DNA from: Minisyncoccota bacterium
Lineage (GTDB): Bacteria; Patescibacteriota; Minisyncoccia; Minisyncoccales; JAQTVQ01
Assembly (NCBI GenBank): GCA_028706715.1
Contig: JAQTVQ010000010.1
Span: 1 to 32,885, forward strand
DNA: 32,885 bases
Reading direction: 5' to 3'
Every line of letters starts with the position of its first letter. Within the stretch, counting starts at the first letter, position 1. Shown piece after piece: positions 31,121 through 32,885 of this stretch. A program made the translations under genes and the position numbers. A model generated the notes under the pieces. The model was not told the DNA's origin, searched no databases, and was given only the letters and a program-made list of their open reading frames with translations.

Positions 31121-31755
31121 TTATTGAATTGATAGAGTCAATCTTAATAATAGTCGCTTCTTATATTGTGGACGGAATTTCTTTTTTCGGCTATTGGGGC
31201 GTCGGTTTTTTTATGGCTCTAGAGAGCGCCTGTCTTCCTGTTCCTTCTGAAATCATTATGCCTTTTGCCGGATATTTGGTTTGGACGGGAGAGTTTTCTT
31301 TTTGGCTTGTTGTCATTTGGGGGACAATGGGAAATTTAGCCGGTTCCGTTTTAGCCTACGCAGCCGGTTATTACGGAGGAAGGCCTTTTATTGAAAAATA
31401 CGGAAAGTATATTTTATTATCCGTTCATGATTTGGAAATAGCGGATAAATGGTTTTTAAAATATGGAGATTGGAGCATTTTCTTTTCCCGCCTTTTACCA
31501 GTAATTAGAACTTTCATCTCTTTGCCTGCGGGAGTTGCCAGAATGCCTTTTAAAAAGTTTTGTTTTTACACTACGGCAGGATCTCTGCCTTTTTCAGTTT
31601 TATTAACTTGGGCGGGAGCGGCGCTAGGACAAAATTGGGCGGATTTAAAGCACTATCTTAGAGGACTGGACTGGCTTATTATTGCTTTGGCTCTTGCAGC
31701 CGTTGCTTTGTTTGTTTTTTTAAAAATTAAGAATAGAGGCAAAAATAATAATTAA
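31117..31755 (+). CDS. DedA-family membrane protein (SNARE-associated/VTT domain)
   Basis: The 212-residue polytopic protein has the family signature ESACLPVPSEIIMPFAGYL, the central YYGGRPFIEKYGKY, and FFSRLLPVIRTFISLPAGVARMPFKKFCFYT with the conserved arginine. About five or six hydrophobic stretches are seen. DedA members are envelope proteins linked to lipid flipping (undecaprenyl phosphate or phosphatidylethanolamine recycling) and membrane homeostasis. It overlaps the GalT-family gene by 4 nt and precedes tpiA by 14 bp. Confidence 0.95.
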   Translation: MIIELIESILIIVASYIVDGISFFGYWGVGFFMALESACLPVPSEIIMPFAGYLVWTGEFSFWLVVIWGTMGNLAGSVLAYAAGYYGGRPFIEKYGKYILLSVHDLEIADKWFLKYGDWSIFFSRLLPVIRTFISLPAGVARMPFKKFCFYTTAGSLPFSVLLTWAGAALGQNWADLKHYLRGLDWLIIALALAAVALFVFLKIKNRGKNNN

Positions 31756-31769
31756 TTTTTTTTGGAATT

Positions 31770-32522
31770 ATGGCATCTTTGATTATCGCTAATTGGAAAA
31801 TGAATCCTAAAACGGCTAAAGAAGCGAAAAAAATATTTTTTGGAATAGCAAGCGGTTTTAGGAAAATAAAAAAAGCCCAAGCTGTTATTTGTCCTCCTCC
31901 GGCCTTTTTGAGCCTTTTCATAGGAAAGGCCAAGAAAGTTAAACTGGGAGCGCAAAACTGCCATTGGGAAGAAAAAGGAGCTTTTACGGGGGAGATGTCT
32001 TTGGCGCAGATTAAGGATATCGGCTGCCGCTATGTTTTGGCCGGGCATTCGGAAAGGCGGAAGCTTTTTGGCGAGACTGATGAAATGATTAATAAGAAAG
32101 TTTTGGCAGCCCTTCAAATCGGATTGATTCCCGTTCTTTGCATGGGAGAAACAGCCGAGGAAAAAGAAGAAGAAATGACTTTTCGCGTCCTAAAAGAGCA
32201 GTTGGAAAAAGGACTCAACGGAGTAGCCAAAAAAGCGGCGGATAAGGTTATTTTGGCTTACGAACCGGTTTGGGCGATTGGGACAGGAAAGGTTTGCGGC
32301 GCAAGCCAAGCGGAAGAAGTCAATATTTTTTTGAAAAAAGCTCTTACGGAAAAATACGGACGTAAAATCGCCGATTCCATCTCTATCCTTTACGGCGGCA
32401 GTGTAAAATCGGATAATGTGCTGTCTTTTGTAAAAGACGCCAAAATGTCCGGAGTTCTTGTGGGAGGCGCTTCTCTTGATCCCAAAGAATTTATAAAAAT
32501 AGTTCAGGCGGCGGATTTTTAA
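31770..32522 (+). CDS. tpiA: Triosephosphate isomerase
   Basis: The 250-residue glycolytic enzyme interconverts dihydroxyacetone phosphate and glyceraldehyde-3-phosphate. Catalytic residues are all present: Asn8 and Lys10 in NWKMN, His93 in AGHSERR, Glu165 in YEPVWAIGTG (the mobile loop follows). The phosphate-binding ILYGGSVKSDN is intact. Length normal. It follows the DedA gene closely and is followed by the tRNA cluster, which has its own promoter. Confidence 0.97.
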   Translation: MASLIIANWKMNPKTAKEAKKIFFGIASGFRKIKKAQAVICPPPAFLSLFIGKAKKVKLGAQNCHWEEKGAFTGEMSLAQIKDIGCRYVLAGHSERRKLFGETDEMINKKVLAALQIGLIPVLCMGETAEEKEEEMTFRVLKEQLEKGLNGVAKKAADKVILAYEPVWAIGTGKVCGASQAEEVNIFLKKALTEKYGRKIADSISILYGGSVKSDNVLSFVKDAKMSGVLVGGASLDPKEFIKIVQAADF

Positions 32523-32555
32523 TCAAAAAACAGCAATTAATAATTCCTAAACGGG

Positions 32556-32584
32556 TTGCTTTTATTTTGGTTTTCAGCTAAAAT
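32556..32584 (+). promoter_or_regulatory. Promoter of the three-tRNA cluster
   Basis: -35 TTGCTT (32556-32561), a 17-bp spacer and -10 TAAAAT (32579-32584). The predicted start is about 20 nt before the first tRNA. Confidence 0.55.
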
Positions 32585-32609
32585 ACCAAAGTTAAGCTTT
32601 TAAGCTACG

Positions 32610-32680
32610 TGCGGGGTAGAGGAGTAGTACCTCGCAGGTCCCATAAGCCTGAGACCCTGGTGCAATTCCAGGCCCCGCAA
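32610..32680 (+). tRNA. tRNA-Met (CAT), initiator-like but atypical
   Basis: The 71-nt cloverleaf has acceptor TGCGGGG/CCCCGCA (weak U1-A72 pair) with discriminator A, D-stem GAGG/CCTC with the A11-U24 pair typical of bacterial initiators, anticodon stem CAGGT/GCCTG, loop CCCATAA, and T-arm CCTGG-TGCAATT-CCAGG. Anticodon CAT. Odd points: C33 instead of U33, D-loop AGTAGTA without the G18G19 pair (A at the first G), G55 instead of U55 in the T-loop. CCA is not encoded. It could be a functional divergent initiator tRNA or a decaying copy. Confidence 0.7.
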
Positions 32681-32714
32681 CAAACAATTTATTTTAATAT
32701 CCCAAAAAAAATGA

Positions 32715-32786
32715 GCCGGTGTAGCTCAGCGGCAGAGCGGACGTTTCATAAGCGTTAGGTCATAGGTTCAACTCCTATCACCGGCA
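32715..32786 (+). tRNA. tRNA with CAT anticodon (elongator Met or Ile2)
   Basis: The 72-nt cloverleaf has acceptor GCCGGTG/CACCGGC, discriminator A, D-arm GCTC-AGCGGCA-GAGC, anticodon stem GACGT/GCGTT with loop TTCATAA (normal U33), and T-arm ATAGG-TTCAACT-CCTAT. All conserved positions are intact, in contrast to the tRNA just upstream. Whether it is elongator Met or lysidine-modified Ile2 cannot be decided by eye. CCA is not encoded (CAA instead). Confidence 0.88.
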
Positions 32787-32807
32787 CAATCGGTTCGTAT
32801 TTTTTTT

Positions 32808-32882
32808 GGGGACGTAGTGTAGCCCGGTTAACACGTCTCCCTGTCACGGAGAAGATCGTGGGTTCAAATCCCATCGTCCCCG
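32808..32882 (+). tRNA. tRNA-Asp (anticodon GTC)
   Basis: The 75-nt cloverleaf has acceptor GGGGACG/CGTCCCC with discriminator G (an Asp identity base), anticodon stem TCTCC/GGAGA with loop CTGTCAC, variable AGATC, and T-arm GTGGG-TTCAAAT-CCCAT. Ends three bases before the window edge; CCA is not encoded as far as visible. Confidence 0.9.
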
Positions 32883-32885
32883 CAT

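Overview
The window looks like a chromosomal segment from a Patescibacteria (CPR) bacterium, most likely of the Parcubacteria type. Supporting signs are the AT-rich, A-rich leaders with few Shine-Dalgarno sequences, the absence of uL30 between uS5 and uL15, Lys/Ala-rich tails on several ribosomal proteins, a four-helix-bundle cassette with repeat ends, and large membrane-anchored Ig/cohesin proteins. TGA is used as an ordinary stop codon (for example in the cohesin, galT-like and uL22-region genes), so the Gracilibacteria/SR1 code does not apply. The taxonomic call is inference; no 16S gene is present.

Region 1 (1-540) holds a four-helix-bundle gene whose start codon lies inside a terminal inverted repeat, followed by a 20-bp near-palindrome. 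Region 2 (563-10275) is a nine-gene, all-plus-strand block of secreted or membrane-anchored proteins: two DUF916-like (WxL-associated type) anchored proteins, two tandem secreted paralogs with a mosaic of identical DNA blocks, a secreted Ig-plus-dockerin protein, three membrane-anchored cohesin proteins, and a short Ig/TM/coiled-tail protein. Together they suggest a cell-surface assembly in which one dockerin ligand can dock onto several cohesin receptors. This is the most novel part of the window.

Region 3 (10413-10855) is a minus-strand islet with tRNA-Pro(GGG) and bL28, bounded by hairpin terminators; an M50 site-2-type protease follows on the plus strand. Region 4 (11540-29489) is a fused str / S10 / spc ribosomal superoperon: S12, S7, EF-G, a small Phd/YefM-like protein, EF-Tu, S10, L3, L4, L23, L2, S19, L22, S3, L16, L29, S17, L14, L24, L5, S14, S8, L6, L18, S5, L15, SecY, Adk, Map. 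It ends at a strong terminator, without the usual infA-rpmJ-rpsM-rpsK-rpsD-rpoA-rplQ continuation.

Region 5 (29503-32882) holds a small helical protein of unknown function, a GalT-family nucleotidyltransferase overlapping a DedA membrane protein, triosephosphate isomerase, and a three-tRNA cluster. The first of these tRNAs is a Met(CAT) tRNA with initiator-like features but changes at three of the most conserved tRNA positions.
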